Positions 1 through 9,282 are shown, counted from the first letter of the stretch. The stretch is DNA of 64,000 bases from Dehalococcoidia bacterium (GCA_022826965.1 JAJDTU010000005.1:124001-188000), one strand, 5' to 3'. Program-made: numbers and translations. The notes: generated by a model from the letters alone, not told the origin.

Positions 1-228
1 GAGGTCGGTGGAGACTTCCATGCCCGCGTTGAGGTAGATACCCGCGTCAACCAGCTCCTCATTGAACCGGTTCCAGTCGTATCGCTCCCAGACGCGATCG
101 TGTTCAGACAGGTTGACGCCGGTGAGACCGATCCGTTTGGCTTCCTCGAGCAACTCATCCGGCTGCAGCGCGGAATCGGCTGCTCCACGAACGGTGTGTA
201 TGTGTCCGTCCAGAATCGTGCCGGGCAT
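1..228 (-). CDS. PHP-domain phosphoesterase, N-terminal 76 residues only
   Basis: The gene runs off the left edge of the window, so only the start is seen. PHP-fold proteins bind two or three metal ions and hydrolyse phosphoesters. The visible part has three metal-binding motifs in the usual order: GHIHT (residues 8-12), SEHD (41-44) and GMEVS (69-73). The ATG at 228 is followed directly by the first motif, as is normal for this fold. It is the last gene of the minus-strand run ksgA-ispE-membrane protein, 88 bases downstream of the previous stop. A -10-like TATACT on the minus strand (283-288) could give it its own promoter. The fold is secure. The substrate is not known, because PHP enzymes include histidinol phosphatases, polymerase-associated domains and RNA or nucleotide phosphatases. 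Confidence 0.8.
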   Translation of the reverse strand, partial: MPGTILDGHIHTVRGAADSALQPDELLEEAKRIGLTGVNLSEHDRVWERYDWNRFNEELVDAGIYLNAGMEVSTDL

Positions 229-282
229 CGACTGAGGATCCACGTGGTCTCCAGGTCCAAGGCGAAGTGGGTTGCTGAACTG

Positions 283-288
283 AGTATA
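283..288 (-). promoter_or_regulatory. Candidate -10 box (TATACT) for the PHP gene
   Basis: The minus strand reads TGCGTATACTC across this site, about 55 bases before the PHP start codon. The same 11 bases occur upstream of alaS at 31216-31226. No convincing -35 box lies 16-18 bases upstream. A short palindrome (298-312, CCGGG arms around GATTT) sits between this site and the preceding stop codon and could be a weak terminator. This is a motif call only. Confidence 0.3.
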
Positions 289-316
289 CGCACCGATCCG
301 GGGATTTCCCGGCCGG

Positions 317-736
317 TCAGGCGGAGGCCAGATGCGGGAGCATCCAGCCGTAACATCCCGCGGCGAGCAAGGCGGTCAGGGCGAATCGACGCCAGAGCCA
401 GCGTTGCCAGGCAACGGCTCCGAGCGTGAGCAGCGCGATGCAGGCGATGATGCCTGCCGTGAACTGCCACGAGGGACTCCCGAGACCGTTCGTGCCGCCG
501 TCGGCCAGATTGAGGAAGAGCACGCCCAACAGCAGGCCCAGCACGGCGCAACCGGCCTGCACGACGAGAGCGGCGCCGAGACTGACCATGACCCAGTTGG
601 ACGGGTCCGGGAACTGGCGGCGGAGCCAGTTGGTCGTGGGGACGTTGACGAGCAGCGGCCCAAAGATGCCCAGGGCAAGGACACCGACGGCCGCGCCGGC
701 GACGAACCCGGAGAAGAGCGCGGCGACGGCTTCCAT
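317..736 (-). CDS. Small four-helix integral membrane protein, unknown function
   Basis: I do not recognise this 139-residue protein. It is mostly hydrophobic, with likely membrane segments at about 5-31, 48-77, 92-110 and 117-135. Short polar loops separate them, including a basic WLRRQ stretch after the first helix and WQRWLWRR before the last. No signal peptide cleavage site or catalytic motif is seen. The start codon lies 2 bases beyond the ispE stop, so it is almost certainly translated from the same mRNA as ksgA and ispE. Its role cannot be inferred from that context. The reading frame is credible because of the tight spacing and the consistent hydrophobic pattern. Confidence 0.7.
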   Translation of the reverse strand: MEAVAALFSGFVAGAAVGVLALGIFGPLLVNVPTTNWLRRQFPDPSNWVMVSLGAALVVQAGCAVLGLLLGVLFLNLADGGTNGLGSPSWQFTAGIIACIALLTLGAVAWQRWLWRRFALTALLAAGCYGWMLPHLASA

Positions 737-738
737 GA

Positions 739-1680
739 CTAGACGGTCCAGAATTCGGTCGCCTCGGACCGGCTCAAGGGCCTGGCTGTGGCCGTGAAGC
801 CGCTGGAACGCTGCAACTGCCTGGCGGCCCCGGCTGCGGCGTGAGGCGAGAGCAGGGCGAAGATTGTGGGTCCCGCTCCGGCCAGCAACGGCACGACCGG
901 TTCCTCTCCCAACTCACGCGCCGAGGCAGCGAGCGCCGCGCCCATCCGGCGCCAAGCGTCTGTCAAGCCCTGCATCACCTCGCGTGCGGGGCGATCGAAC
1001 GAGTTCACGCAGTGGTCCTGCGTCGGCGGCCTGCCGGTCGCGATGCTCGCGGTCAGTGCTTCGGTCGCATCCCCGCGTCGGAGGTCGGACGAACGCAGCG
1101 AGCGATACATGGTCGCGGTTTTGTTGGCCGGGACCGGAATCTCCGGACGATGCAGCAACAGCGACCAATCGTCGAGCATGCCAGAGGGGATGAAGAGCGG
1201 CTCGACTCGTTCTCCGCGGCCGAACATGCGCACGGTTCCGCCGACGAGGCAGGCCGGAACATCGGAACCGACTTGAGATCCAATCTGGCACAGTTCCTCG
1301 TCGGTCAGCGGCAAGCGCCAGGCTGCGCGCGCGAGTCGCAGAAATGCGGCGGCGTCAGTCGAACCGCCGCCAAGTCCGGCGGTCACTGGTATGCGCTTGA
1401 CGACCTCGATTGAGGCTCCGGACGGCAGGGCGACATGTTCATCCAGTGCGTCCCAGGCACGACCCACGATGTCATCGTCGGTCTCGATTGACATTGGTCG
1501 GCCGGCATCTGAGCGGTAAGAGATCTCCCTGGCGGAGTTCGTTGGGGTGAGGCGCACCTCGTCCGCCAGGTCAAGCGAGATCGCGATCGAGGCGAGGTCG
1601 TGAAAGCCGTCGTCGCGCTTGCCGATCACTTCGAGCGTCAGGTTGAGCTTGGCGGCCGCCCTGGTGATCCACGTGGTCAT
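739..1680 (-). CDS. ispE: 4-diphosphocytidyl-2-C-methyl-D-erythritol kinase
   Basis: IspE phosphorylates CDP-methylerythritol with ATP in the MEP route to isoprenoid precursors, in the cytoplasm. The 313-residue protein has all GHMP-kinase signatures. AKLNL at 10-14 holds the catalytic Lys11. The ATP-binding glycine loop AGLGGGSTDAA spans 101-111. GSDVP at 138-142 holds the catalytic Asp140. The C-terminal motif is LLAGAGPT at 265-272. The ATG at 1680 overlaps the ksgA stop in an ATGA junction, so the two are translationally coupled. The frame stays open upstream of this ATG through ksgA, but that part is only antiphase reading of ksgA. ispH at 48334 gives a second enzyme of the same pathway in this window. 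Confidence 0.97.
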   Translation of the reverse strand: MTTWITRAAAKLNLTLEVIGKRDDGFHDLASIAISLDLADEVRLTPTNSAREISYRSDAGRPMSIETDDDIVGRAWDALDEHVALPSGASIEVVKRIPVTAGLGGGSTDAAAFLRLARAAWRLPLTDEELCQIGSQVGSDVPACLVGGTVRMFGRGERVEPLFIPSGMLDDWSLLLHRPEIPVPANKTATMYRSLRSSDLRRGDATEALTASIATGRPPTQDHCVNSFDRPAREVMQGLTDAWRRMGAALAASARELGEEPVVPLLAGAGPTIFALLSPHAAAGAARQLQRSSGFTATARPLSRSEATEFWTV

Positions 1681-2531
1681 TTGGCCCGCTCGGCGTGCTC
1701 GGAGGCGTAATGGGAGATGTGCTGATCGCGCCACCAGGCGAGTCTCGCCCACTCCTGGAGGGTCAGGGTTGCGGGGCGGCGCGCCGGATCGATGTCGCAG
1801 GCGGTGAGCCACTCGTCGGCGCCGCCGGGAGGTAACCAGACGCCCTGCGCAAGCGCATTGTGCAGCTGTTTTCTGGGACTGCGGAATCCTCCGCGAACGA
1901 CTTCGAAGAATCGCTCGATGCTCGGGACCTCGACCGCCGGCTGATCGCGTATGCGCAGCATGACTACGGCTGAGCGCACCTGGGGCGGCGGATCGAACGC
2001 CTCTCGCTCGACGGGAAACAGGAGCTCGGCGTGGGCATAGAACTGGACGGATACGCCCATCAGCGAGAGGCGACCCGGACGGGCCGTGACTCGCTGGGCG
2101 ACCTCGTGCTGGATCATGACCAGCATCCAGTCTGGAGGTTGCGCCTCCTGCTCGAGGAACTTGCGGAAGATTGGAGCGGTGATCGCGTACGGGATGTTGC
2201 CGACCACGCCGTATGGCGGACTCGCTGCGACAGTCGCGAGCGCCTCGGCGGGGTCGACCTCGAGCACGTCCTGTTCGATCACGACCGTGCGGGCGTCGGA
2301 CGCGTGGTTGGCCAGTCGACGCCGAGCGCGGAAGGCCATGCCCTCGTCGAGCTCGACGGAAGCCAGTGGGCGTCCGAGGTGCGCCAGGCGCTCGGTCAGG
2401 ACGCCGTCGCCGGCGCCGACTTCCAGGATCGGTTGCGGCCGTTGGGGCACTGCCTCGACGATCCGGTCGAGGACGTGATCGTCGCGGAGGAAGTGTTGGC
2501 CCAGGCGGGCTCGCCGTCGGCGTCCGCTCAT
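1677..2531 (-). CDS. ksgA: 16S rRNA (adenine(1518)-N6/adenine(1519)-N6)-dimethyltransferase
   Basis: KsgA/RsmA dimethylates two adjacent adenines near the 3' end of 16S rRNA during small-subunit maturation, using S-adenosylmethionine. The 284-residue form starting at 2531 opens with GQHFL (11-15) and has SAM motif I EVGAGDGVLT (37-46). The acidic ribose-binding segment VELDE is at 59-63, QDVLE at 87-91, and the catalytic NIPY motif at 112-115. I chose the ATG at 2531 because GAGG lies 6 bases before it. ATGs at 2552 and 2585 are in frame but lack a good ribosome-binding site. Pairing with ispE is a common bacterial arrangement. The SRP RNA gene lies 100 bases upstream on the same strand. Confidence 0.96.
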   Translation of the reverse strand: MSGRRRRARLGQHFLRDDHVLDRIVEAVPQRPQPILEVGAGDGVLTERLAHLGRPLASVELDEGMAFRARRRLANHASDARTVVIEQDVLEVDPAEALATVAASPPYGVVGNIPYAITAPIFRKFLEQEAQPPDWMLVMIQHEVAQRVTARPGRLSLMGVSVQFYAHAELLFPVEREAFDPPPQVRSAVVMLRIRDQPAVEVPSIERFFEVVRGGFRSPRKQLHNALAQGVWLPPGGADEWLTACDIDPARRPATLTLQEWARLAWWRDQHISHYASEHAERAK

Positions 2532-2630
2532 GCTGCGCCTCGAGTGATGCATGGTGCGAGAAAGCAGGCAGGTGTGGTCGTGCACCCGGCTTCGAACGCC
2601 GCCATGAGCTTGCCTCCGCTAGCCGGCTCC

Positions 2631-2729
2631 GCCCAGGCACTCCCGCGTCACCCGACCTGTCAACCGCTTACCGCTGCTTCCTCTCGGACCTGACGGGGTT
2701 CACGGCGGGCCGCCGCGCGGGACCCAGAC
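2631..2729 (-). ncRNA. ffs: Signal recognition particle RNA, small bacterial type (4.5S-like)
   Basis: Read on the minus strand, this stretch contains the hallmark SRP RNA apex: GTCAGGTCC, a GAGA tetraloop (GNRA class), then GGAAGCAGCGGTAAGC. The flanks form the long closing helix. The 5' segment GTCTGGGTCCCGCG pairs with CGCGGGA and CCTGGGC at the 3' end, leaving the bases GTG as a bulge. A length of 99 bases fits the short SRP RNA of most bacteria. The RNA scaffolds Ffh and the FtsY interaction for co-translational membrane targeting. The ends are set by the terminal helix and may be off by several bases. It is co-oriented with ksgA and lies upstream of it. No protein gene fits in 2532-2934, and this RNA explains most of that gap. 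Confidence 0.92.
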
Positions 2730-2746
2730 TTCATCACTGCTTGGCG

Positions 2747-2774
2747 TCGGTAGGTCTCATGTCGCCGCCCTCAA
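2747..2774 (-). promoter_or_regulatory. Candidate promoter for the SRP RNA gene
   Basis: On the minus strand TTGAGG (2769-2774) and TACCGA (2747-2752) are separated by 16 bases. Transcription would start about 10 bases upstream of the predicted SRP RNA 5' end, compatible with a short processed leader. The boxes match the consensus only partly. Confidence 0.3.
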
Positions 2775-2934
2775 CCCAGGAATTCAACCCCGCTAGAGCG
2801 GATTGCGGGTACAGGGCACCGCTAGCTCCCCATCTAGCACGACCGACCATAATTCTATCACCAGCGGCAGAGAACTCCGGTCGGAGTAAACTCAGAAGCA
2901 CGGCCCGCATTGTGAGCTTGTGAGGGGGCAGCCG

Positions 2935-4350
2935 GTGCGAATCATCTCTATTGGTTGTCCCGTGCCCAGTCCCAGCGTTGATAACCACTCAATCGCCAAC
3001 GCTCCGTCCATCTACGACTACGACGCATGCATCATCGATATGCAGGCGGTCTCGGAGCAGATCGAGGGGATATCCGCGAGCACGCTCAAGGCCAAAGCGG
3101 CCGACGGCCGAGCAGTCAGCGCCGGCGAGTCGGGCGCGTTTCATTTCGGTCTGTCAGAACTGCTTGAGCTGCGTCAGTTGGAGTTTCGCCAGCTGCTGGA
3201 CAACGGTGGGGTCCTGGTGCTGTTCGTCTATCCGAACGTTCGGCATCCCGGAATCGCTTCGTTCCCAGGGCTCAACCGGTACTCGCTCATCCCGACGCCC
3301 GAGGGCGATCCGTTCAAGTGGCCGACGCTGCGACCGGGCGACGGCAAGGACGTGCAGGTTGCGGCTGCGCAACACCCGGTGGGCGGTTTCCTCGAAGATC
3401 TCTCCAATCGAATTCGCTACCGCGCCATCTTCGATCTGCCTGCGTCGAGCAAGGCTGAGATCGTTGGACGATCGATCGGCGGCGCGGCGGTGGCGGCGGA
3501 GTTCCGCGTTGGTCCCGGGCGGATCGTGGCGCTGCCGCCGACGGACAACCTGGCATCGACGCAGCGCAAGGCGTTCAGTGCGTCGCTGCTGGAGATGATC
3601 GAGCGCCTCGTCGAGGAGCCTGATCTGTCGACCGAGCCTGTCTGGGTCCGGCGATATGACACGCCCGAAGCCTCGGCGGCGCGAGACGAGTTGGCCCAGG
3701 CGGAGGCGGAGCTGAAGCAGGCCGAACGCCGGGTCAAGGAGGCTCAGACGCTGGTTGTCGATTCGAGCCGCTTTGAGGGCATGCTCTGGCAGAGCGAGAA
3801 TGCGTCGTTCCGCGAGACCGTCCATGATGCGTTCCGCGTGCTTGGCTACTCGGTCGCGGGCACGGGTGGGGAGGCTGAGATCCGCGACGGATCCGAGATC
3901 GCGCTGCTCGAGCTGGCGTCCACCACGGGCGCGGTCAGCGATCGTCTGTACTTGAGCCTGCAACAGCGAGTGGAGGAGCACTACCTGCGCCGTCGAGCCC
4001 GTCCCAAGGGGATCATCGTCGCCAATGGACATCGCCAGACGGATCCCCGAATTCGACGGGAGCCGTTCCCCAAGGCGCTGGTCGAGGCGTGCGAGACCTA
4101 CGGCTACGCGCTGATTCCGGTCGAAGCACTCTACGAACTGGTGACGTTCGCGAGCGAAGCCGCCGATGAGCCGGAGGTGCTGGAGGAGGTTCGGCGCTCG
4201 ATCGCGGAAACCGCCGGTGTGCTGGAGGTTTCCCTGGAGGAAGAGGTCGAAGAGGAAGAGGTCAACGAGGACGAGGGAGAAGACGACGTGGAGGCGTCAA
4301 GCGTTACGGCCGGCAACGGCGCGGTGGCGACTCCCGCCGAAGCATCCTGA
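2935..4350 (+). CDS. Unknown protein: N-terminal domain, coiled coil, nuclease-like domain, acidic tail
   Basis: I do not recognise this 471-residue protein. I start it at GTG 2935 because AGGGGG lies 6 bases upstream; an in-frame GTG at 2920 lacks such a site. Residues 1-235 look like a mixed alpha/beta domain with hydrophobic strands (VLVLFVYPN, GRIVALPP). A heptad-like charged helix at about 246-275 suggests a coiled coil. Residues 280-405 have the layout of a PD-(D/E)XK-type nuclease (AFRVLGYSV, AEIRDGSEIALLELAS, KGIIVANG, DPRIRREPF). The lysine expected after the second acidic residue is missing, so catalysis is doubtful. The tail from about 430 is strongly acidic. It stands alone, converging on lepA with 6 bases between stops. 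The domain reading is inference. Confidence 0.8.
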   Translation: MRIISIGCPVPSPSVDNHSIANAPSIYDYDACIIDMQAVSEQIEGISASTLKAKAADGRAVSAGESGAFHFGLSELLELRQLEFRQLLDNGGVLVLFVYPNVRHPGIASFPGLNRYSLIPTPEGDPFKWPTLRPGDGKDVQVAAAQHPVGGFLEDLSNRIRYRAIFDLPASSKAEIVGRSIGGAAVAAEFRVGPGRIVALPPTDNLASTQRKAFSASLLEMIERLVEEPDLSTEPVWVRRYDTPEASAARDELAQAEAELKQAERRVKEAQTLVVDSSRFEGMLWQSENASFRETVHDAFRVLGYSVAGTGGEAEIRDGSEIALLELASTTGAVSDRLYLSLQQRVEEHYLRRRARPKGIIVANGHRQTDPRIRREPFPKALVEACETYGYALIPVEALYELVTFASEAADEPEVLEEVRRSIAETAGVLEVSLEEEVEEEEVNEDEGEDDVEASSVTAGNGAVATPAEAS

Positions 4351-4356
4351 TCGGGC

Positions 4357-6207
4357 CTAGTTCTTGCCGAGCTGGAGCACAGCCAGGAACGCTTCCTGGG
4401 GGATTTCGACGTTGCCGACGCGCTTGAGTCGCTTCTTGCCCTCGGCCTGTCGGGCGAGCAGTTTGCGCTTGCGGGTGATGTCTCCGCCGTAGCACTTGGC
4501 GGTCACATTCTTGCGCATGGCGCGCACGGTCTCGCGCGCGACGACTCTGCCACCGACGGCCGCCTGGATCGGGACGTCGAACAGCTGCCTTGGGATTAGC
4601 CGACGCAGGCGATCGGCCAGTTCGCGCCCCTGGGTGGCGGCGGCGTCCGAGTGCACGATTGCGGAGAGCGCGTCGACCGGCTCGCCATTGATCAAGAGGT
4701 CGAGCTTGACCAGCTTGGCGGGTCGGTAGCCGATCAGCGAGTAGTCAAGGCTGGCGTATCCGCGCGTTCTCGACTTCAGCTCGTCATAGAAGTCGGTCAG
4801 GATTTCGGAGAGCGGCAGTTCGTACTCGAGCAGGACGCGGATCTCGCTGGTCGCGGGCGCGTTGTCTCCGGCGCCGTTTGGCTGACTCGTGCGCTGCAGA
4901 TACTCCATGTGGTCGAAGACGCCGCGCCGCGCGGTGACCGTCTCCATGACCGGACCCACGTAATCGTGCGGCGCGATGATTGAGATTCGCACCCACGGTT
5001 CGCGAATCTCGGCCACGTGATTGGGTGCGGGCAGGTCGGAGGGATTCTCGATCAACCTCACCTGGCCGTCGACGCCTTCGACCTCGTACTCGACCGAGGG
5101 GGCCGTGAAGACAAGTTCGAGGCCGTACTCGCGTTCCAACCGTTCCTGGACGATCTCCATGTGCAACAGGCCCAGGAATCCCATGCGATAACCAAAGCCG
5201 AGCGCGGCCGAGGATTCCGGCTGGTATTGGATCGAACTATCGGACAGTCTCAGCTTGTCGAGTGCGTCGGAGAGTTCCTGGTAGTCGGCCGAGTTGGCCG
5301 GGTAGAGACCGGCGAAGACCATCGCCTTGGGTTCCCGGTAGCCGGGCAAGGGATCGGGCTGGTTGCGTCCGCCGGTGGTCATCGTGTCGCCGACGCGGAC
5401 GTCGGCAACGTCTTTGAGGCCGGTGGCGACGTAGCCGACGTCGCCCGCAGACAGCGAGTCGAGGCGCCGCAAGTCGGGCGAGAAACTGCCGACCTCCATC
5501 GCTTCGAAGCGGCGATTGGTGGCGGACAAGCGGAGCGGCGTCTGCCCCCTGGCGTCGCCGTCGACAACGCGCACGTGGGCGATGACGCCCTTGTAGGGGT
5601 CGTACTCCGAGTCGAAGATCAGCGCGCGAAGCGGGTCGTTCGCTTCGCCGGTGGGCGGGGGAATTCGATCGACGATGGCTTCCAGCAGCTCGTCAATGCC
5701 TGCGCCGGTCTTGGCCGAGACGTAGAGGATTTCGTCGCGCCCGAATCCGATGATGTCGACCAGTTCCGAGGTGATCGCCTCGGGTCGAGCGACGTCGAGG
5801 TCGATCTTGTTGATCACGGGGATCAGGGTGAGGTCCTGCTCCATGGCGAGGTAGACGTTGGCCAGGGTCTGGGCCTGGATGCCTTCAACGGCGTCGACGA
5901 CCAGCAGCGCGCCCTCGGCGGCCGCGAGGCTGCGGGACACTTCGTAGGAGAAGTCGACGTGGCCGGGGGTGTCGATCAGGTGCAGGCGATGCGCGCCGTC
6001 GGTCGGTGATTGATAGTCCATCCTGACCGCGCGGGCCTTGATCGTGATTCCCTTTTCGCGCTCCAGGTCCATGGAATCGAGCAACTGATCGGACATGTCG
6101 CGCCGATCGACCGTGGCGGTCACCTCCATCAGTCGGTCGGACAGGGTCGACTTGCCGTGGTCGATGTGAGCGACGATGCAGAAGTTGCGGATGCGAGCAG
6201 GGTCCAT
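4357..6207 (-). CDS. lepA: Elongation factor 4 (back-translocating GTPase LepA)
   Basis: LepA is a ribosome-binding GTPase related to EF-G that acts on stalled or mistranslocated ribosomes. The 616 residues match the usual length. G1 is AHIDHGKST (13-21), G3 is DTPGH (79-83) and G4 is NKID (133-136). The C-terminal end carries the LepA-specific domain (CYGGDITRKRK, then RVGNVEIPQEAF), which separates it from EF-G and TypA. The ATG at 6207 gives the standard short N-terminus before the G domain. It has about 100 bases of its own upstream region, next to the terminator of the ABC-transporter genes, so it is probably a single-gene unit. Confidence 0.98.
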   Translation of the reverse strand: MDPARIRNFCIVAHIDHGKSTLSDRLMEVTATVDRRDMSDQLLDSMDLEREKGITIKARAVRMDYQSPTDGAHRLHLIDTPGHVDFSYEVSRSLAAAEGALLVVDAVEGIQAQTLANVYLAMEQDLTLIPVINKIDLDVARPEAITSELVDIIGFGRDEILYVSAKTGAGIDELLEAIVDRIPPPTGEANDPLRALIFDSEYDPYKGVIAHVRVVDGDARGQTPLRLSATNRRFEAMEVGSFSPDLRRLDSLSAGDVGYVATGLKDVADVRVGDTMTTGGRNQPDPLPGYREPKAMVFAGLYPANSADYQELSDALDKLRLSDSSIQYQPESSAALGFGYRMGFLGLLHMEIVQERLEREYGLELVFTAPSVEYEVEGVDGQVRLIENPSDLPAPNHVAEIREPWVRISIIAPHDYVGPVMETVTARRGVFDHMEYLQRTSQPNGAGDNAPATSEIRVLLEYELPLSEILTDFYDELKSRTRGYASLDYSLIGYRPAKLVKLDLLINGEPVDALSAIVHSDAAATQGRELADRLRRLIPRQLFDVPIQAAVGGRVVARETVRAMRKNVTAKCYGGDITRKRKLLARQAEGKKRLKRVGNVEIPQEAFLAVLQLGKN

Positions 6208-6257
6208 CTCGCCGGATCGTATCAGTCAGGCGGCCGCGCACCGTGTGCGAGATATGC

Positions 6258-6283
6258 GAAACGGGGCCAAATGGCCCCGTTTC
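6258..6283 (-). terminator. Terminator hairpin after the ABC ATPase pair
   Basis: A perfect 12-base inverted repeat (GAAACGGGGCCA at 6258-6269, complement at 6272-6283) encloses a 2-base centre, so 4-base-loop pairing is realistic. The stem ends in T residues on either strand. It lies 24 bases past the stop codon at 6308 and upstream of lepA. It therefore most likely ends the minus-strand transporter transcript and insulates lepA. Confidence 0.75.
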
Positions 6284-6307
6284 ACAGGATGTGTCCGCCT
6301 GGGATCG

Positions 6308-7517
6308 CTACACGCGATGGCAGCGGACGAAGTGGTCTTCGACGATCTCACGCCATTCGGGGTCTTCCTCACGGCAGATGTCGATGGCGATCGGACAACG
6401 GGTGTGGAAGTTGCAGCCCGGCGGCGGCGCGATCGGGTTGGGCACGTCGCCCGTGAGGATCAGGCGCTCACGCCGCCGTTCCATCGCCGGGTCGGGGATG
6501 GGGACAGCGGAGATCAACGCCTGCGTGTAGGGGTGCAGCGGATTCTCGTAGAGGCGGTCGGACTGGGCCAGCTCGACGATCTTGCCGAGGTACATCACCG
6601 CGATTCGGTGCGAGATGTGACGCACAACCGAGAGATCGTGGGCGATGAACAGGTAGGTCAGACCGAAGTCGGCCTGCAGGTCCTCGAGCAGGTTGATGAT
6701 CTGCGCCTGAATCGACACGTCGAGCGCCGAGACGGGCTCGTCGCAGACGATGAACGCGGGCTCCACCGCGAGCGCGCGAGCGATGCCGATGCGCTGGCGC
6801 TGGCCGCCTGAGAACTCGTGGGGGTAGCGGCTGGCGAAGTAGGGGTTGAGACCGACGGTCTCAAGCAGTTCGCGCACACGCTCCTTGCGGCGACCCCGCT
6901 GCAGGCCGTGAATCACCATGGGCTCGGAGACGATGCTGCCGACGCTCATGCGGGGGTTGAGGGAGGCGTAAGGGTCCTGGAAGATCATCTGCATCTGACG
7001 CCGGTAGGCGCGCAGGTTGCGGCCGGCGAGCGTCGTCAGGTCAACCGGACCTCCGTCGCCAAGGGCGGGAGCGGTCGTTTCCTCAGCGCCGTTCTCGTCG
7101 GCGCCGATATGCGATGTGTACTGCGGCTCGGACATGAACACCTGGCCGGCAGTGGGACGATAGAGCTGCAGGATGGCGCGGCCGGTCGTGGACTTGCCAC
7201 AACCAGACTCACCCACGAGCCCGAGGGTCTCGCCTTCGCGGACGGCGAACGAGATGCCGTCGACGGCCTTGATGTCGGCGACCTTGCGCTTGAGCAGCAA
7301 GCCCGCCGTGACCGGGAAGTACATCTTGAGGTCGCTGACCTCGAGCAGGGTGTTGTCGTGCGGCTCGGTCCGGCCGCCACCGGTGTAATCGGCGACGGCT
7401 GCGGCGGCCTGACCGACAGAGGCGGCCGCAGCGGCGCGCATCTGTTCGGGCGTCATCGTCCCGGCGGCAGCTTCATCCTGCGCCTGGGGCTCTTCAACGA
7501 CGTCGGGTTGTTCGTTC

Positions 7518-7525
<8 letters not shown>
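6308..7525 (-). CDS. Oligopeptide/dipeptide ABC transporter ATP-binding protein, OppF/DppF type
   Basis: This is a cytoplasmic ATPase subunit of a peptide-type importer. In the 405-residue chain, Walker A is GESGCGKST (105-113), the Q-loop is [10 protein letters not shown] (about 187-196), the signature is SGGQRQR (239-245), Walker B ends CDEP (261-264), and the switch histidine is in AHD (295-297). The C-terminal Opp/Dpp extension has the family cysteine cluster (C371, C377, C384, C402). Unusual are an Ala-rich N-terminal extension of about 55 residues and an acidic insertion at about 131-165 between Walker A and the Q-loop. Its start overlaps the preceding ATPase by 8 bases. No permease or binding-protein gene lies next to the pair, so the substrate is unknown. 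Confidence 0.93.
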
Positions 7526-8564
<1,039 letters not shown>

Positions 8565-8639
8565 AAGAGCACTCCTTTAGCGACGCCTGTGGTTCCAATG
8601 TTCGCAACACGACCGACCGGTTCAGGGCCGAGCGAGCGT

Positions 8640-8724
8640 TGGTGGGGAAGAGGAGACTCGAACTCCTACGCCTTGCGGCACATGATCCTAAATCATGCTC
8701 GTCTGCCAATTCCGACACTTCCCC
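8640..8724 (-). tRNA. tRNA-Leu, anticodon UAG
   Basis: The acceptor stem GGGGAAG (8718-8724) pairs perfectly with CTTCCCC (8644-8650 read on the minus strand). The CCA end is encoded (8640-8642). The anticodon arm CATGA / TCATG encloses TTTAGGA, giving anticodon UAG. A long variable arm (TGCCGCAAGGCGT region) is typical of class II leucine tRNAs. It is 86 bases downstream of tRNA-Lys on the same strand and 75 bases upstream of the ABC ATPase start. Confidence 0.95.
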
Positions 8725-8810
8725 TGCGCGCGCGAAGGCAGCCGGCGGGCCGGCTGCCTCAGGCGAGAGGTGCGAAGGGGCTGACAAATTGCTGAATCCA
8801 TTGGTGTATC

Positions 8811-8886
<76 letters not shown>

Positions 8887-9048
8887 CCGCGCACGGGTCG
8901 CACCCGACACCGGTTGTGCCGGGGCGTCTCCCAATCTTACACGGACTGCACGGCTCCCATGCCGGGTGGCTGGCTGGCTCAACGTTGCGTCCCCAAACCC
9001 GCTCAGTGTTCAGTCGTTCGTCGCCGGTCCCGTGTCGGCTTGGCCTGC

Positions 9049-9077
9049 AAGCTAGCCAACGAGACGTGGAACGTCAA
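9049..9077 (-). promoter_or_regulatory. Candidate promoter toward tRNA-Lys and tRNA-Leu
   Basis: On the minus strand TTGACG (9072-9077) and TAGCTT (9049-9054) are separated by exactly 17 bases. Transcription would start near 9042, about 155 bases before tRNA-Lys, which is long for a tRNA leader. A nearer promoter cannot be excluded. Confidence 0.4.
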
Positions 9078-9154
9078 CGAGTTGACAGCAATTGTAGACG
9101 CTGGCGCCGGTGTGTTTCGCGCGGGGCTGATGACGCGGTCGACGTTGCGGTTCG

Positions 9155-9184
9155 TTGACCAAGCCGACGGGCGAGGCATACGAT
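9155..9184 (+). promoter_or_regulatory. Candidate promoter for tRNA-Val
   Basis: TTGACC (9155-9160) and TACGAT (9179-9184) are separated by 18 bases. The predicted transcription start near 9191 is 15 bases before the mature tRNA 5' end, typical for a stable-RNA promoter. Confidence 0.6.
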
Positions 9185-9205
9185 GAATCGACACCGGACA
9201 GGTGC

Positions 9206-9282
9206 GGGCGGTTAGCTCAGTTGGCTAGAGCGCTGCGTTGACATCGCAGAGGTCACTGGTTCAAGTCCAGTATCGCCCACCA
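9206..9282 (+). tRNA. tRNA-Val, anticodon GAC
   Basis: The acceptor stem GGGCGGT pairs with ATCGCCC (one G-U) and CCA is encoded at 9280-9282. The D arm is GCTCAGTTGGCTAGAGC. The anticodon arm CTGCG / CGCAG encloses TTGACAT, giving anticodon GAC. The T arm CTGGTTCAAGTCCAG is canonical. The total length is 77 bases. thrS starts 70 bases downstream on the same strand and may be co-transcribed. Confidence 0.96.

Larger units (their letters stand above)
8887..9205. other. Divergent tRNA promoter region, no gene seen
   Basis: This 319-base gap separates tRNA-Lys (minus) from tRNA-Val (plus). I see no plausible protein or RNA gene in it. It holds one promoter candidate for each direction, listed separately. 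Confidence 0.6.

Noticed and set aside
739-2640. A 633-residue open frame that would extend IspE upstream
   Set aside because: Only 739-1680 is conserved IspE. The upstream part is an Arg/Pro-rich antiphase reading of ksgA, and the ATG at 1680 gives a standard IspE.
2734-2988. An 84-codon minus-strand frame near the SRP RNA
   Set aside because: No conserved motif, it overlaps the probable SRP RNA promoter and the start of the plus-strand gene, and has no ribosome-binding site.
5017-6009. A 330-codon plus-strand frame opposite lepA
   Set aside because: It is an antisense reading of a clearly conserved gene, Gly/Val/Asp-rich as expected for the GC-rich complement.
9082-9110. TTGACA on the plus strand upstream of tRNA-Val
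   Set aside because: No -10-like sequence lies 15-19 bases downstream. The TTGACC/TACGAT pair nearer the tRNA is better.
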